Origin: Blattabacterium cuenoti
GTDB lineage: Bacteria; Bacteroidota; Bacteroidia; Flavobacteriales; Blattabacteriaceae
Direction of reading: 5' to 3'
DNA: 64,000 nt
Assembly (NCBI RefSeq): GCF_014251315.1
Contig: NZ_CP059185.1
Location: 143,017 to 207,016 of the forward strand
Position numbers and translations under genes: made by a program
In this document: in pieces, positions 1 to 9,305 of the stretch
Layout: the number at the start of each line of letters is the position of its first letter
How positions within the stretch are numbered: the stretch's first letter is position 1
Notes under the pieces: model-generated
What the model was told of the DNA's origin: nothing
Database searches by the model: none
Seen by the model: only the letters and a program-made list of their open reading frames with translations

Positions 1-39
1 ATAAAATATCAATTAGAAAAATTTGAACGTGAAAAATAA
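1..39 (+). CDS. C-terminal tail of an upstream gene (partial, unidentified)
   Basis: Frame 1 is open from the window edge to a TAA at 37-39 and reads as a charged tail ending in QLEKFEREK. The other two plus frames close earlier or are shorter. Only 12 residues are visible, so no product can be named. It would end 24 bases before the rnhA start on the same strand. Confidence 0.3.
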   Translation: MKYQLEKFEREK

Positions 40-63
40 AATAGTTAATTACATGAATCATTC

Positions 64-537
64 GTGAACAAAAAAATTCATATTTATACTGACGGTTCTT
101 CAAAAGGAAATCCTGGTCCAGGAGGATATGGAATTTTTATAGAAATGTTTTTTGGTCATTTTTATAATAGAAAAATAATTTCAGAAGGATTTCGTTATAC
201 AACTAATAATAGAATGGAACTATTATCAGTCATAGTAGGATTAGAAAAAATAGAAAATAAAAAGCAAAATATTATTGTTTTTACTGATTCTAAATATATA
301 GTTAATACGGTACAAAATAAATGGATTTATAAATGGAAAAAAAATAACTTTCATAATAAAAAAAATGTAGATTTATGGAAAAGATTCCTATCCTTATTTT
401 GTAAGCATTTTGTTATATTTTATTGGATTAAAAGTCACAATCATCATTATATCAATGATTATTGCGATCAATTATCTGTAGAAGCTTCCAAAAGAAAAAA
501 TTTAAAAATAGATCACGTGTATGAAAAACAGATATAA
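64..537 (+). CDS. rnhA: Ribonuclease HI
   Basis: Cleaves the RNA strand of RNA-DNA hybrids, removing R-loops and primers. The protein is 157 residues, close to the usual length for bacterial RNase HI. The N-terminal signature YTDGSSKGNPGPGG carries D10. E52 (NNRMELL), D75 (FTDSKYI) and D135 (NDYCDQL) complete the acidic metal-binding set, and H125 matches the catalytic histidine. The start is GTG. The only nearby upstream ATG (position 53) runs into a stop after four codons. It ends 3 bases before the convergent TrmH-family gene. The family is secure; the HI subtype is inferred from motif spacing. Confidence 0.93.
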   Translation: MNKKIHIYTDGSSKGNPGPGGYGIFIEMFFGHFYNRKIISEGFRYTTNNRMELLSVIVGLEKIENKKQNIIVFTDSKYIVNTVQNKWIYKWKKNNFHNKKNVDLWKRFLSLFCKHFVIFYWIKSHNHHYINDYCDQLSVEASKRKNLKIDHVYEKQI

Positions 538-540
538 ATA

Positions 541-1347
541 TTATCTAGTATAATTTCTTTGTCTAATAATTTCATATATGATGATAGACATTGCATTACT
601 AACATTTAATGAATCTATATTTCCAAACATAGGAATATTTATAATTTTGTTAGCTTTTTTTAACCAAATATTAGAAACTCCTTTATTTTCAGAACCAAAA
701 ACAATAGCTATTTTATTAAAATGAGAAAATTGAGTTTGGTATAGATTCATTACTTTTTTATGTTGATGAAATCCTGTTGTTATAATTTTTATTTTATTTT
801 TTTGTAACCAATTCATAATTGATTCTATTTTTTCCATAAAAATCTTTCTTGTAAAAAGACTACCTAAACTACATCTGATAATGTTAGAATTATATATATA
901 AGTTTTCATATTACATAGTATAATGATATGAATATTTGCAGCATCAGCTATTCTTAACATAGCTCCTATATTCCCAGGTTTTTCTATTCCATCTAATATA
1001 AGTATTAAAGAAGAATTATTATTATCAATTTTTATGTTTTTCAATTGATTCATATATTTTTTTTCTTGAAATAAAGCAATAATTCCACCCGAATTATCTC
1101 TATACGTTAATTTTTTAAAAATTTTTATATTAATAAAAAAGGTTATAGAATAAAATGATTGAATCATATTATATTTATGGAATATTTTTTCGCATATAAA
1201 TATTCTTTTTGGTATAAAATTTCCCTTTATAGCCATTTCAAATTCTTTGATTCCTTCAACAAGGAAAATATTCATAGAATTTTTTTTTTGAGAAATTTTT
1301 ATCAAATCTTTAATTTTTGTATTTTGAATATTATATGTTTTTTTCAT
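541..1347 (-). CDS. TrmH/SpoU-family RNA 2'-O-methyltransferase
   Basis: A SAM-dependent 2'-O-ribose methyltransferase of the knotted SPOUT fold, acting on rRNA or tRNA. The 268-residue protein has the three family motifs in order: LDGIEKPGNIGAMLRIADAA (motif 1, with the conserved N and R), IVFGSENKGVSN (motif 2) and IPMFGNIDSLNVSNAMSII (motif 3, forming the trefoil knot). The roughly 100 residues before motif 1 fit the small substrate-binding domain of RlmB-like members. The exact RNA target cannot be read from sequence; a 23S rRNA guanosine (RlmB-like) is the usual guess. It converges with rnhA and diverges from the dCMP deaminase remnant. Confidence 0.88.
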   Translation of the reverse strand: MKKTYNIQNTKIKDLIKISQKKNSMNIFLVEGIKEFEMAIKGNFIPKRIFICEKIFHKYNMIQSFYSITFFINIKIFKKLTYRDNSGGIIALFQEKKYMNQLKNIKIDNNNSSLILILDGIEKPGNIGAMLRIADAANIHIIILCNMKTYIYNSNIIRCSLGSLFTRKIFMEKIESIMNWLQKNKIKIITTGFHQHKKVMNLYQTQFSHFNKIAIVFGSENKGVSNIWLKKANKIINIPMFGNIDSLNVSNAMSIIIYEIIRQRNYTR

Positions 1348-1373
1348 ATTTATTTTCTATTTCTACCTAAAAA

Positions 1374-1792
1374 ATGATTTATAAAATTTATAAAAAATAC
1401 CATGATATGATATATATGAATATGGCTATCGAACGTTCAAAATTATCTTTTTGCAAAAAAAAAAAGTAGGCGCTGTTATAGTTAAAAATAATAAAATCAT
1501 ATCTGATGGATATAACCATACTCCAGATGGATTTGATGATATATGTGAAGATCACAATGGAAATACAAAATGGTATGTTATACATGCAGAAGCAAATGCC
1601 ATATCAAAAATGGCTTCTTCTTCTTTATCCTGTGAAGGAGCTTCCATATATATTACTCATTTTCCATGTAAAGAATGTTGTAAATTAATTTATTTTTCTA
1701 ATATAAAAAGAGTTATTTATTTACAACATGCAATAAAAAATGAAGAATTATCTTTTTTGAGAAAACTAAAAATAGGAATAGACAAACTATAA
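1374..1792 (+). pseudogene. dCMP deaminase split by a -1 frameshift in an A11 tract
   Basis: Deoxycytidylate deaminase makes dUMP, the substrate of thymidylate synthase. The zinc site is intact: HAEAN (His plus the proton-shuttling Glu) and PCKEC (two Cys). The frame holding these motifs opens only at a TTG at 1451. The conserved N-terminus (MIYKIYKKYHDMIYMNMAI, then ERSKLSFCKKKK) lies in a different frame starting at ATG 1374 and hits a stop straight after the A-run at 1455-1465. Twelve As instead of eleven would join the halves as CKKKK-VGAVIV, giving 139 residues, a normal family length. The gene may be dead, or rescued by polymerase slippage on the A-run. A sequencing error is also possible. 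thyA lies at 9.3-10.1 kb. Confidence 0.8.
1455..1465 (+). repeat. A11 homopolymer at the dCMP deaminase frameshift
   Basis: Eleven consecutive As lie exactly where the two reading-frame halves of the dCMP deaminase gene must join. Runs of nine or more As are known sites of RNA polymerase slippage in AT-rich insect endosymbionts, where they can restore frame in a fraction of transcripts. Confidence 0.85.
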
Positions 1793-1803
1793 ATTTTATG
1801 AAA

Positions 1804-1886
1804 ACCCAGGTGGCGAAATAGGTATACGCGCTGGACTCAAAATCCAGTGATTTTACATCATGCGGGTTCGAATCCCGCCCTGGGTA
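1804..1886 (+). tRNA. tRNA-Leu(CAA)
   Basis: A complete cloverleaf. The acceptor stem ACCCAGG pairs with CCTGGGT at 1879-1885, followed by discriminator A at 1886. The anticodon stem is CTGGA/TCCAG with loop CTCAAAA, which places anticodon CAA at 1838-1840 and reads UUG. There is a long class II variable arm at 1848-1861 with a TGA/TCA stem. The T arm is GCGGG-TTCGAAT-CCCGC. The long variable arm, anticodon and discriminator A all agree with leucine. The 3' CCA is not encoded, so the CCA-adding enzyme at 44.9-46.3 kb is needed. Confidence 0.96.
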
Positions 1887-1905
1887 TTTTTATTCAGAAT
1901 AAAAA
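1887..1905 (+). terminator. Possible A/T hairpin after tRNA-Leu
   Basis: TTTTTATT, a CAG loop and AATAAAAA form an 8-bp all-A/T stem directly after the tRNA, overlapping the end of convergent ureC. The position suits a bidirectional terminator, but a stem without G/C pairs is weak. Confidence 0.3.
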
Positions 1906-3600
1906 ATATCTCTGAGAAAGAGGTAAAACATCAGAAGGATGAGAAATTATTTTTTCTCCATTTATATAAACATTGTAGGTTTTGGGGTCCACTTCTAAAT
2001 TGGGAATTTCTCCATTTAAGATCATATTTTTTTTGGATAAAGTGCGACATCCTTTTACTATTTTTATTTGTTTTTTAATTTCATTTTTTTCTAAAAAACC
2101 ATTATTGATTGCATTTATTGATACAAAAACACTGCTTAATTTTGGTTCAAAATATCCAAACATTTTTCGATACATAAATGGTTGAGGAGTAGGTATGGTC
2201 GCATTAGGATCTCCCATGCTAGCATAGACAATCATTCCACTTTTTATAACTAACTCAGGTTTTACTCCAAAAAAAGAAGGTTTCCATAGGACCAAATCTG
2301 CCATTTTTCCAATTTGAATAGATCCTACATATTCAGAAATACCATGTGTAATAGAAGGATTTATAGTATATTTTGAAATATATCTTCTTACTCTAAAATT
2401 ATCATTTTTTGTATGATCTTCATTTAAAAATCCTCTTTCTTTTTTCATTTTATCAGCGGTTTGCCATGTCCGTTTTACTATCTCCCCTATTCTTCCCATA
2501 GCTTGAGAATCAGAACTAGTCATACTAATAGCTCCCATATCATGTAAAACTCCTTCTGCACTAATAGTTTCAGATCTTATACGTGATTTAGCAAAAGCTA
2601 TATCTTCTGGTAAATTAGAATCCAAATGATGACAAATCATTAACATATCTAAATGTTCATCTATCGTATTACAAGTATAAGGCATGGTAGGACTTGTTGA
2701 TGAAGGTAAAATATTAGAATATGATATTACTTTCAGTAAATCAGGAGCATGCCCCCCTCCAGCTCCTTCTGTATGATAAGTATGAATTGTTCTATTTTTG
2801 AATGTTTTTAAAGTATCTTCTACATAACCAGATTCATTCAGTGAATCTGTATGTATATTAACTTGTACATCTAATTTTTCTGCTACGTGTAAACATTGGT
2901 CGATGACATGTAAAGTACTCCCCCAATCTTCATGTATTTTTAATCCACCTGCACCAGCTTTTATTTGTTCAATTAAAGCTTCGGGACGAGAGCTATTTCC
3001 ACTTGCAAGAAAAATAAAATTAATGGGAATATGATCTGTACTTTTCAACATTCTTTGAATGTTCCATACACCTGAAGTACAATTTGTAGCTATAGTTCCA
3101 GTAGCTGGACCTGATCCTCCTCCAATAATCGTCGTCGTTCCACTTTCTAATGCGACTTCAAATAATTGAGGACATATATAATGAACGTGACTATCTACAC
3201 TTCCAGCGGTTACTATAATATTTTCTGAAGAAATGACTTCTGTTCCTGCTCCAATATACATATTAGGAGTAACTCCGTCCATAAAATATGGATTTCCAGC
3301 TTTTCCTATTCCAACAATAATTCCATTTTTAATTCCTATATCTGCTTTAATAATTCCCCAATGATCTATAATAATAGCATTAGTTAATACTAAATCTAAA
3401 ACTCCTTCATCTCTTGTAGCAAATGGATGCTGTCCCATTCCGTCTCTAATAACTTTTCCTCCTCCGAAAACACATTCATCTCCATAAATAGTGTAATCTT
3501 TCTCTATTTCAATCCATAAAGATGTATCCCCTAAACGAATTTTATCTCCTTTAGTAGGACCATACATACTTGCATAAGATTTTCTATCTATTTTTTTCAT
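1894..3600 (-). CDS. ureC: Urease alpha subunit
   Basis: The catalytic subunit of the cytoplasmic nickel enzyme that hydrolyses urea to ammonia and carbamate. It has 568 residues, the normal UreC length. Nickel-site motifs are intact: [10 protein letters not shown] (two His), [14 protein letters not shown] (the lysine that is carbamylated to bridge the nickels), [15 protein letters not shown] (two His) and [12 protein letters not shown] (Asp). The mobile-flap motif MICHHLDSN keeps the Cys-His pair. The start overlaps the ureAB stop by 4 bases (ATGA), implying translational coupling. The maturation genes ureD, ureE, ureF and ureG are not in this window and must be elsewhere for activity. In cockroach endosymbionts urease recycles host nitrogen waste. 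Confidence 0.98.
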   Translation of the reverse strand: MKKIDRKSYASMYGPTKGDKIRLGDTSLWIEIEKDYTIYGDECVFGGGKVIRDGMGQHPFATRDEGVLDLVLTNAIIIDHWGIIKADIGIKNGIIVGIGKAGNPYFMDGVTPNMYIGAGTEVISSENIIVTAGSVDSHVHYICPQLFEVALESGTTTIIGGGSGPATGTIATNCTSGVWNIQRMLKSTDHIPINFIFLASGNSSRPEALIEQIKAGAGGLKIHEDWGSTLHVIDQCLHVAEKLDVQVNIHTDSLNESGYVEDTLKTFKNRTIHTYHTEGAGGGHAPDLLKVISYSNILPSSTSPTMPYTCNTIDEHLDMLMICHHLDSNLPEDIAFAKSRIRSETISAEGVLHDMGAISMTSSDSQAMGRIGEIVKRTWQTADKMKKERGFLNEDHTKNDNFRVRRYISKYTINPSITHGISEYVGSIQIGKMADLVLWKPSFFGVKPELVIKSGMIVYASMGDPNATIPTPQPFMYRKMFGYFEPKLSSVFVSINAINNGFLEKNEIKKQIKIVKGCRTLSKKNMILNGEIPNLEVDPKTYNVYINGEKIISHPSDVLPLSQRYFLF

Positions 3601-4226
3601 ATCGTTGTATTTTCTTTTCCTGAAAATCCATAAATTTTTTTACTTCCTCCAATTTCTACTAACATAACTTCTTTTGTTTCTCCTGGTTCAAAACGAACAG
3701 ATCTTCCAGAAGGAATATCAAGTCTATATCCTTTAGTACCTTCTCTATCAAAAAGAAGAGCAGAATTTGTTTCATAAAAATGAAAATGAGATCCTATTTG
3801 AATAGGACGAGTTCCTGTATTAGATACTATTCTTTCTATACGAGATCGTCCAGGTAATAATACTATATCTTCTTTTAAAAGATCATATTGTCCTGGAATG
3901 AGATTAGAATTTTTTTTTCTATTTTTTTTTATAGGATGATGTATAGTTACCAATTTTGTTCCATCAGGAAAAGTGGCTTCTACTTGAACATTATTCAATA
4001 ATTCATACACTCCATCCATAACTTGTTCATCGTTCAGAATATTTCCTGCTTCATACATGAGATCTTTTACTGTTTTTCCATCACGAGCTCCCTCCATTAC
4101 ATAATGAGTAATTAAAGCTAAAGATTCAGGATAATTTAATTTCAGTCCTCTTTTTAAACGTTTTTTTGCCAATTCTCCAGCCATGTGCAGAAGAATTTTT
4201 TCCTTTTCATAAGAAGTTAAATGCAT
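3597..4226 (-). CDS. ureAB: Urease gamma-beta fused subunit
   Basis: A structural urease subunit in which gamma (about residues 1-100, starting [20 protein letters not shown]) and beta (about 110-209, with [19 protein letters not shown] and [10 protein letters not shown]) are joined in one 209-residue chain. Many bacteria carry separate ureA and ureB; fused forms are known in several lineages, Helicobacter included. The linker around residues 98-107 is a short lysine/asparagine-rich stretch. It is the first gene of the visible urease operon, followed with a 4-base overlap by ureC. The upstream region is the 322-base gap shared with divergent thrA. Confidence 0.97.
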   Translation of the reverse strand: MHLTSYEKEKILLHMAGELAKKRLKRGLKLNYPESLALITHYVMEGARDGKTVKDLMYEAGNILNDEQVMDGVYELLNNVQVEATFPDGTKLVTIHHPIKKNRKKNSNLIPGQYDLLKEDIVLLPGRSRIERIVSNTGTRPIQIGSHFHFYETNSALLFDREGTKGYRLDIPSGRSVRFEPGETKEVMLVEIGGSKKIYGFSGKENTTI

Positions 4227-4548
4227 ATACTTTCTTTAATTTGATTCATAAACATAATATTCGTTGCAAAAAACAACACTCAACAGTTAATTAATTATAT
4301 GGGTTTAAAGTTATGAAATATTATAATAATGAAAGATAAATAGGAATCGTTGCCTCCCCCTCTTATTTCATCCATTTAAGTCTTTTTTCGTAATCAATTT
4401 CACAATAAAAATAAGAGATATCTATATATGATATGAAAAAAAACTTCAATACCAAAAAGAATAAAATAAAAAAGGACGTCTCCATAAATTATCATTATTT
4501 TTGTTAACATCTTTAGTAATGGGAAAATTGTTTTAAAAAAATTAAAAA
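4227..4548. other. 322-base intergenic gap between divergent ureAB and thrA
   Basis: The longest gene-free stretch in the window. I found no tRNA cloverleaf, no convincing ORF and no strong GC stem. A comparatively C-rich patch lies at about 4350-4370 (GTTGCCTCCCCCTC). A TATTTTTG box at 4496-4503 could drive thrA. No TAnnTTTG box faces ureAB. It may be regulatory DNA or an eroded gene. Confidence 0.6.
4496..4503 (+). promoter_or_regulatory. TAnnTTTG-type -7 box upstream of thrA
   Basis: TATTTTTG matches the Bacteroidetes sigma-A -7 consensus TAnnTTTG and lies 45 bases before the thrA ATG. No clear TTG -33 box is seen 19-21 bases upstream, so support is partial. Confidence 0.35.
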
Positions 4549-6996
4549 ATGCAAGTTTTAAAATTTGGAGGTAGTTCCGTAGCTCATTCTGATGCTATAA
4601 AACGTATTTGTTCTTTATTAGAAAAAAAACCGAAAGGAAGATATGCTATTGTTGTCTCTGCATTAGGAAATATTACGGATCAGTTAATACAATGTGGTCA
4701 ATTAGCTTCTGAAAGAAAAAATATTTATAAAAATATATTAGAAGAAATCGAAATTCGACATCTTAATATTATAAGAGAATTGTTTCCTATAACCTATCAA
4801 AGTCATCTAATCAGTTGGATTAAAAAAAATCTAAATGATTTAGAAAGTTTATGCGATGGAATTTTTCAAGTAGAAGAACTTTCAAAACGTTCTCTAGATA
4901 AAATCATGAGTTTTGGAGAATTGAGTTCTTCTTTTCTAATTTCAGAAAAATTAAAACAGTCTGGATTAGATGCTATTTGTAAAGACAGTAGAGATTTAAT
5001 TATTACCGATTCTCAATTTGGATGCGCACAAGTAGATTTTATCACAAGTAATCACCATATTATTCAGTATTTTCGTGAAAAAACATCAGAATATGTTGTT
5101 TTACCAGGGTTTATAGGTTCTACGTTAGAAAACGAAACGACAACTCTTGGAAGAGGAGGTTCTGATTATACAGCAGCGATTCTGGCTGCTGCTATATCTG
5201 CTAGTTTACTCGAAATATGGACGGATGTAAGTGGAATGATGACAGCAAATCCAAAAATCGTGAATCAAGCTTTTCCTATCAAAGAAATTTCTTATGAGGA
5301 AGCAATGGAATTATCACATTTTGGAGCGAAAGTTATTTATCCTCCAACTATTCAACCTGCTATGAAAAAACATATTCCTATACAAATTAAAAATACTTTT
5401 TCTCCTTTAGATCCAGGAACTTTGATTTATATTAACAAAAATACAAACATTAGTCAGCCTGTTACCGGAATCTCTGGAATTCAGAATATGGCATTACTAA
5501 CATTGGAAGGAAGTGGAATGGTTGGAATTCCTGGATATTCTAAACGTTTATTCGAAGCATTATCACGTGAAAAAATAAATGTAATATTTATAACTCAAAG
5601 TTCTTCAGAGCATTCAATTACTACAGGAATTCATGAAACGGATGTCATAAAAGCAAAAGCTGTAATAGATAGCGAATTCGCTCAAGAAATACATCAAAGA
5701 CGTATTGATCCATTAAGAATAGAAAATGATCTTTGCATCATTGCTGTGGTAGGAGATAATATGAAAAATCTTCATGGAACCAGTGGAAAAATGTTTTCTT
5801 CTTTAGGCAGAAATAGTATTAATGTTAGAGCTATAGCGCAAGGTTCTACTGAAAAAAATATATCAGCTGTTATTAGGAAAACCGATTTTAAAAAGGCATT
5901 AAATACTTTACATGAAGCTTTTTTTGAAAGTCCCCCAAAACAAATTAATCTTTTCATTTGTGGAGTAGGAAAAGTAGGAAGCAAATTACTTGAACAGATA
6001 GATCAACAACAAAATTACTTATTAGAAGAATTAAAACTTCAAGTTCGAGTAATAGGATTAGCTAACAGCAAAAAGATGCATTTTAATGATCATGGAATCA
6101 ATTTAAATAATTGGGAAAAATATCTGAACCAAAAAGGGATTAAAATGAATATATATTCTTTTATGGAAGAAGTCTGGAGATTCAATCTAAGGAATAGTTT
6201 ATTTGTTGACAATACAGCTAGTGAAGAAATGGCTATGACTTATGATAAATTTTTAAAAAATGGAATAGGTGTTATTACTTGTAATAAAATAGCCTGTTCT
6301 TCAGATTATGATCATTATAAAAGATTAAAAACACTTTCTAGACATTTTAAAGCTCCATTTTTATTTGAAACTAATGTGGGAGCTAGTCTTCCTGTTATTA
6401 GTACACTAAATGATTTGATTAATAGTGGAGATAAAATAAACAAAATAGAAGCCGTATTATCAGGAAGTTTAAATTTTATATTTAATCATTTTATAGAGAG
6501 AACATCTTTTTTAGAAGTGGTAAAAGAAGCTCAATTAAAAGGATATACGGAACCTGATCCTAGAATCGATTTAAGTGGATTAGATGTTATGCGAAAAATA
6601 CTAATTTTAGCAAGAGAATGCGGTTCTCCATTAGAACTAAGTGATATTCATCAAAAATCTTTTCTTCCAAAAACCTGTTCTAATTCTACTTCTATAGATA
6701 ATTTTTATCAAGAGTTGAATGAATATAAGGATTATTTTTTTAAAATTAGGAGTGAAGCTGAAGAAGATAAAAAACGTTTACGTTTTATTGCTCGTTATGA
6801 AAATGGAGTAGCTTCTGTTGGATTAGAATCTGTTTCGCAGATTCATCCATTTTTTCAATTAGAAGGAAAAGATAACATGGTTTTATATAATACATATCGT
6901 TACGCTGAACAACCTCTTATCATAAAAGGAGCAGGTGCTGGAGCAGAAGTTACTGCATCTGGAGTTTTTTCAGATATTATAAAAGCTACTAAATAA
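4549..6996 (+). CDS. thrA: Bifunctional aspartokinase / homoserine dehydrogenase
   Basis: Carries out the first and third steps of threonine synthesis: aspartate to aspartyl phosphate, and aspartate semialdehyde to homoserine. The 815-residue protein has an N-terminal kinase domain (about 1-290; KFGGSSVAHSD at the start and LGRGGSDYTAAILAAA near 200), tandem ACT regulatory regions (about 300-460) and a C-terminal dehydrogenase (about 465-815; nucleotide-binding INLFICGVGKVGSKLL). The length matches E. coli ThrA (820). The retained ACT regions suggest feedback control by threonine. It heads thrA-thrB-thrC; the thrB start lies 5 bases after its stop. Confidence 0.97.
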   Translation: MQVLKFGGSSVAHSDAIKRICSLLEKKPKGRYAIVVSALGNITDQLIQCGQLASERKNIYKNILEEIEIRHLNIIRELFPITYQSHLISWIKKNLNDLESLCDGIFQVEELSKRSLDKIMSFGELSSSFLISEKLKQSGLDAICKDSRDLIITDSQFGCAQVDFITSNHHIIQYFREKTSEYVVLPGFIGSTLENETTTLGRGGSDYTAAILAAAISASLLEIWTDVSGMMTANPKIVNQAFPIKEISYEEAMELSHFGAKVIYPPTIQPAMKKHIPIQIKNTFSPLDPGTLIYINKNTNISQPVTGISGIQNMALLTLEGSGMVGIPGYSKRLFEALSREKINVIFITQSSSEHSITTGIHETDVIKAKAVIDSEFAQEIHQRRIDPLRIENDLCIIAVVGDNMKNLHGTSGKMFSSLGRNSINVRAIAQGSTEKNISAVIRKTDFKKALNTLHEAFFESPPKQINLFICGVGKVGSKLLEQIDQQQNYLLEELKLQVRVIGLANSKKMHFNDHGINLNNWEKYLNQKGIKMNIYSFMEEVWRFNLRNSLFVDNTASEEMAMTYDKFLKNGIGVITCNKIACSSDYDHYKRLKTLSRHFKAPFLFETNVGASLPVISTLNDLINSGDKINKIEAVLSGSLNFIFNHFIERTSFLEVVKEAQLKGYTEPDPRIDLSGLDVMRKILILARECGSPLELSDIHQKSFLPKTCSNSTSIDNFYQELNEYKDYFFKIRSEAEEDKKRLRFIARYENGVASVGLESVSQIHPFFQLEGKDNMVLYNTYRYAEQPLIIKGAGAGAEVTASGVFSDIIKATK

Positions 6997-7001
6997 AAGT
7001 C

Positions 7002-7955
7002 ATGAAGGGAGTTAAAATATTTTCACCTGCTACTGTAGCTAATTTAGCTTGTGGGTTTGATGTTATTGGATTAGCTTTAGATTTTCCTAAAGATGAAATT
7101 TTTTTATACAAATCCAATAATCCAGGAATACGTATTAATCGAATACATGGATCATCATTACCTAACGATCCAAGAAAAAATGTAGCTTTTGTTGCTTTAC
7201 AATTTTTGTTAAAAAAATATCAAAAAAGACAAAAATTTGATAACGAAAAAGAAATAGGATTTGAAATTGAGTTAATTAAAAATATTCATCCTGGAAGTGG
7301 AATCGGATCTAGTGCTGCAAGTGCAGCTGGTATTGTTTATGGAGCTAATATTCTGTTAGGAAATCCTTTTAACACTATACAATTAATACGTTTTGCTATG
7401 GAAGGAGAACGTGTAGCAAGCGGAACAGCTCATGCTGATAATGTCGCTCCTGCTATTATGGGAGGAGTCACATTAGTTAGAAGTTATAAACCATTGGATA
7501 TTACAAAACTTCATGTTCCTAATGAATTATGGGTTAGTATTATACATCCACAAATTGAAGTAAAAACATCAGATGCTAGAGAAATTTTAAAACAAAAAAT
7601 ATTAATGACAGATGCGATTAGACAGTGGGGGAATATAGGGGCATTAGTAGCGGGGTTATATCAAGAAAATTATGAATTGATAAGTAGATCTTTAGAAGAT
7701 GTAATTGTTGAACCTATACGAGCTATGCTAATTCCAGCTTTTTATGAATTAAAAATAAAATGTAAAGAAATAGGAGCTTTAGGAGGAGGAATTTCTGGTT
7801 CAGGCCCTTCTGTTTTTATGCTTAGCAGAGGAAATCATACGGCAAAAAAAGTTACTGAAATCATGAATCAAGTATATTCTCCGCTAAAAGTAGATTATAA
7901 AACTTATACTTCTCCTATCAATCAAAAAGGAGTTAAGTGGATGAAAATATTGTAA
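7002..7955 (+). CDS. thrB: Homoserine kinase
   Basis: Phosphorylates homoserine with ATP to O-phosphohomoserine, the ThrC substrate. A GHMP-family kinase of 317 residues. It has the N-terminal motif FSPATVANLACGFDVIGLA, the ATP-binding glycine/serine loop HPGSGIGSSAASAAG near residue 97, and the C-terminal motif LGGGISGSGPSVFML. It is the second gene of the thr operon, with 21 bases before thrC. Confidence 0.97.
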   Translation: MKGVKIFSPATVANLACGFDVIGLALDFPKDEIFLYKSNNPGIRINRIHGSSLPNDPRKNVAFVALQFLLKKYQKRQKFDNEKEIGFEIELIKNIHPGSGIGSSAASAAGIVYGANILLGNPFNTIQLIRFAMEGERVASGTAHADNVAPAIMGGVTLVRSYKPLDITKLHVPNELWVSIIHPQIEVKTSDAREILKQKILMTDAIRQWGNIGALVAGLYQENYELISRSLEDVIVEPIRAMLIPAFYELKIKCKEIGALGGGISGSGPSVFMLSRGNHTAKKVTEIMNQVYSPLKVDYKTYTSPINQKGVKWMKIL

Positions 7956-7976
7956 AATAAATAAAAATTCAAAAAT

Positions 7977-9296
7977 ATGTTATATTATAGTTTGAAAAAT
8001 TGTAAAAACTTAGTTTCATTTGAAGATGCTGTTTTAACTGGATTATCACCTGATGGAGGATTATATATGCCTAAATGTATTCCTAAATTAGAATCTAAAT
8101 TTATTCGTCAACTTCCAATATATGATATCAATACGATTGCCATGTCTGTGATAAAACCTTATATTGGAAAATATATACCAGAAAAATTTATTGAGAACAT
8201 TATTTATGATACTTTAAATTTTTCTTTTCCATTGAAAAAAATACATGATAATATTTATGTATTAGAGCTTTTTCATGGACCAACTTTAGCTTTTAAAGAT
8301 GTGGGAGCCAAATTTATGGCAGGATGTTTAAGTTTTTTTTCTCATAAATTAGAAAAAAATGTAACAGTTTTAGTGGCCACTTCAGGAGATACTGGAGGCG
8401 CTGTGGCTAAAGGATTTCATAAAAAACCCGGAATAGAAGTTATTATTTTGTATCCATATAATGGAATCAGTTCTTTACAAGAAAAACAAATTACTTCACT
8501 GGGAGATAATATATTCGCTTTAGAAATACATGGAAGTTTTGACGATTGTCAGAATATGGTTAAAAAAGCTTTTTTAAACAAGGAAGTGAATAAAAAATAT
8601 ACATTAACTTCCGCTAATTCTATCAATGTAGGAAGATGGCTCCCTCAAATGTTTTATTATTTTTTAGCTTACAGACAAATTATCGTAGAAAATCCAATAG
8701 AATTAATTTGTTCGGTTCCTAGTGGAAATTTTGGAAATATTTGTGCAGGAATGATAGCTGAGAAAATGGGTTTACCTATAAAATTTTTTATTGCATCTAC
8801 AAATATTAATGATACTATTCCTAGATTTTTAATATCTAAAAAATACCACCCTTTTCCGGTAAAAAAAACTATATCAAATGCTATGGATATATCTGACCCC
8901 AGTAATTTTTCTAGGATATGGCATTTATATAAAAAAAATATATTTCAATTAAGAAAAAAATTATATTCTTATAAATTTACGGATGAAGAAACTTTAGAAA
9001 GTATAGAAATAATATGGAAAAAATATAAATACATGCTAGATCCACATGGAGCTATTGGTTATTTAGGACTTAGACAATATCTACAAGAAGTGAATAATAC
9101 TTCAGAGCCAGCTATTTTTTTAGAGACAGCTCATCCTATTAAATTTTTAGATCACATGCCACTTTTTTTACAAAAACAGATTGTTCCTCCTCAGGAAATA
9201 AAAATTTTTTTGAATACGAAACAAAGCACAAACCAAAAAATATCTTTATCCAATAATTTTAATGTTTTTAAAGATTGGTTGTTAGAAAGAAAATAA
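7977..9296 (+). CDS. thrC: Threonine synthase
   Basis: A PLP enzyme turning O-phosphohomoserine into threonine, the last step of the operon. It has 439 residues. The PLP lysine lies in FHGPTLAFKDVGAKF (about residue 110), followed by the phosphate-binding VATSGDTGGAVAKGF. SVPSGNFGNICAG and the C-terminal LETAHPIKF also fit the longer (E. coli-like) threonine synthase class. It ends 9 bases before convergent thyA. Confidence 0.97.
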   Translation: MLYYSLKNCKNLVSFEDAVLTGLSPDGGLYMPKCIPKLESKFIRQLPIYDINTIAMSVIKPYIGKYIPEKFIENIIYDTLNFSFPLKKIHDNIYVLELFHGPTLAFKDVGAKFMAGCLSFFSHKLEKNVTVLVATSGDTGGAVAKGFHKKPGIEVIILYPYNGISSLQEKQITSLGDNIFALEIHGSFDDCQNMVKKAFLNKEVNKKYTLTSANSINVGRWLPQMFYYFLAYRQIIVENPIELICSVPSGNFGNICAGMIAEKMGLPIKFFIASTNINDTIPRFLISKKYHPFPVKKTISNAMDISDPSNFSRIWHLYKKNIFQLRKKLYSYKFTDEETLESIEIIWKKYKYMLDPHGAIGYLGLRQYLQEVNNTSEPAIFLETAHPIKFLDHMPLFLQKQIVPPQEIKIFLNTKQSTNQKISLSNNFNVFKDWLLERK

Positions 9297-9305
9297 AATA
9301 AATTT

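Noticed and set aside
1860..2078. 72-codon plus-strand ORF running from tRNA-Leu into ureC
   Set aside because: It starts inside the tRNA and lies antisense to ureC, with no family features.
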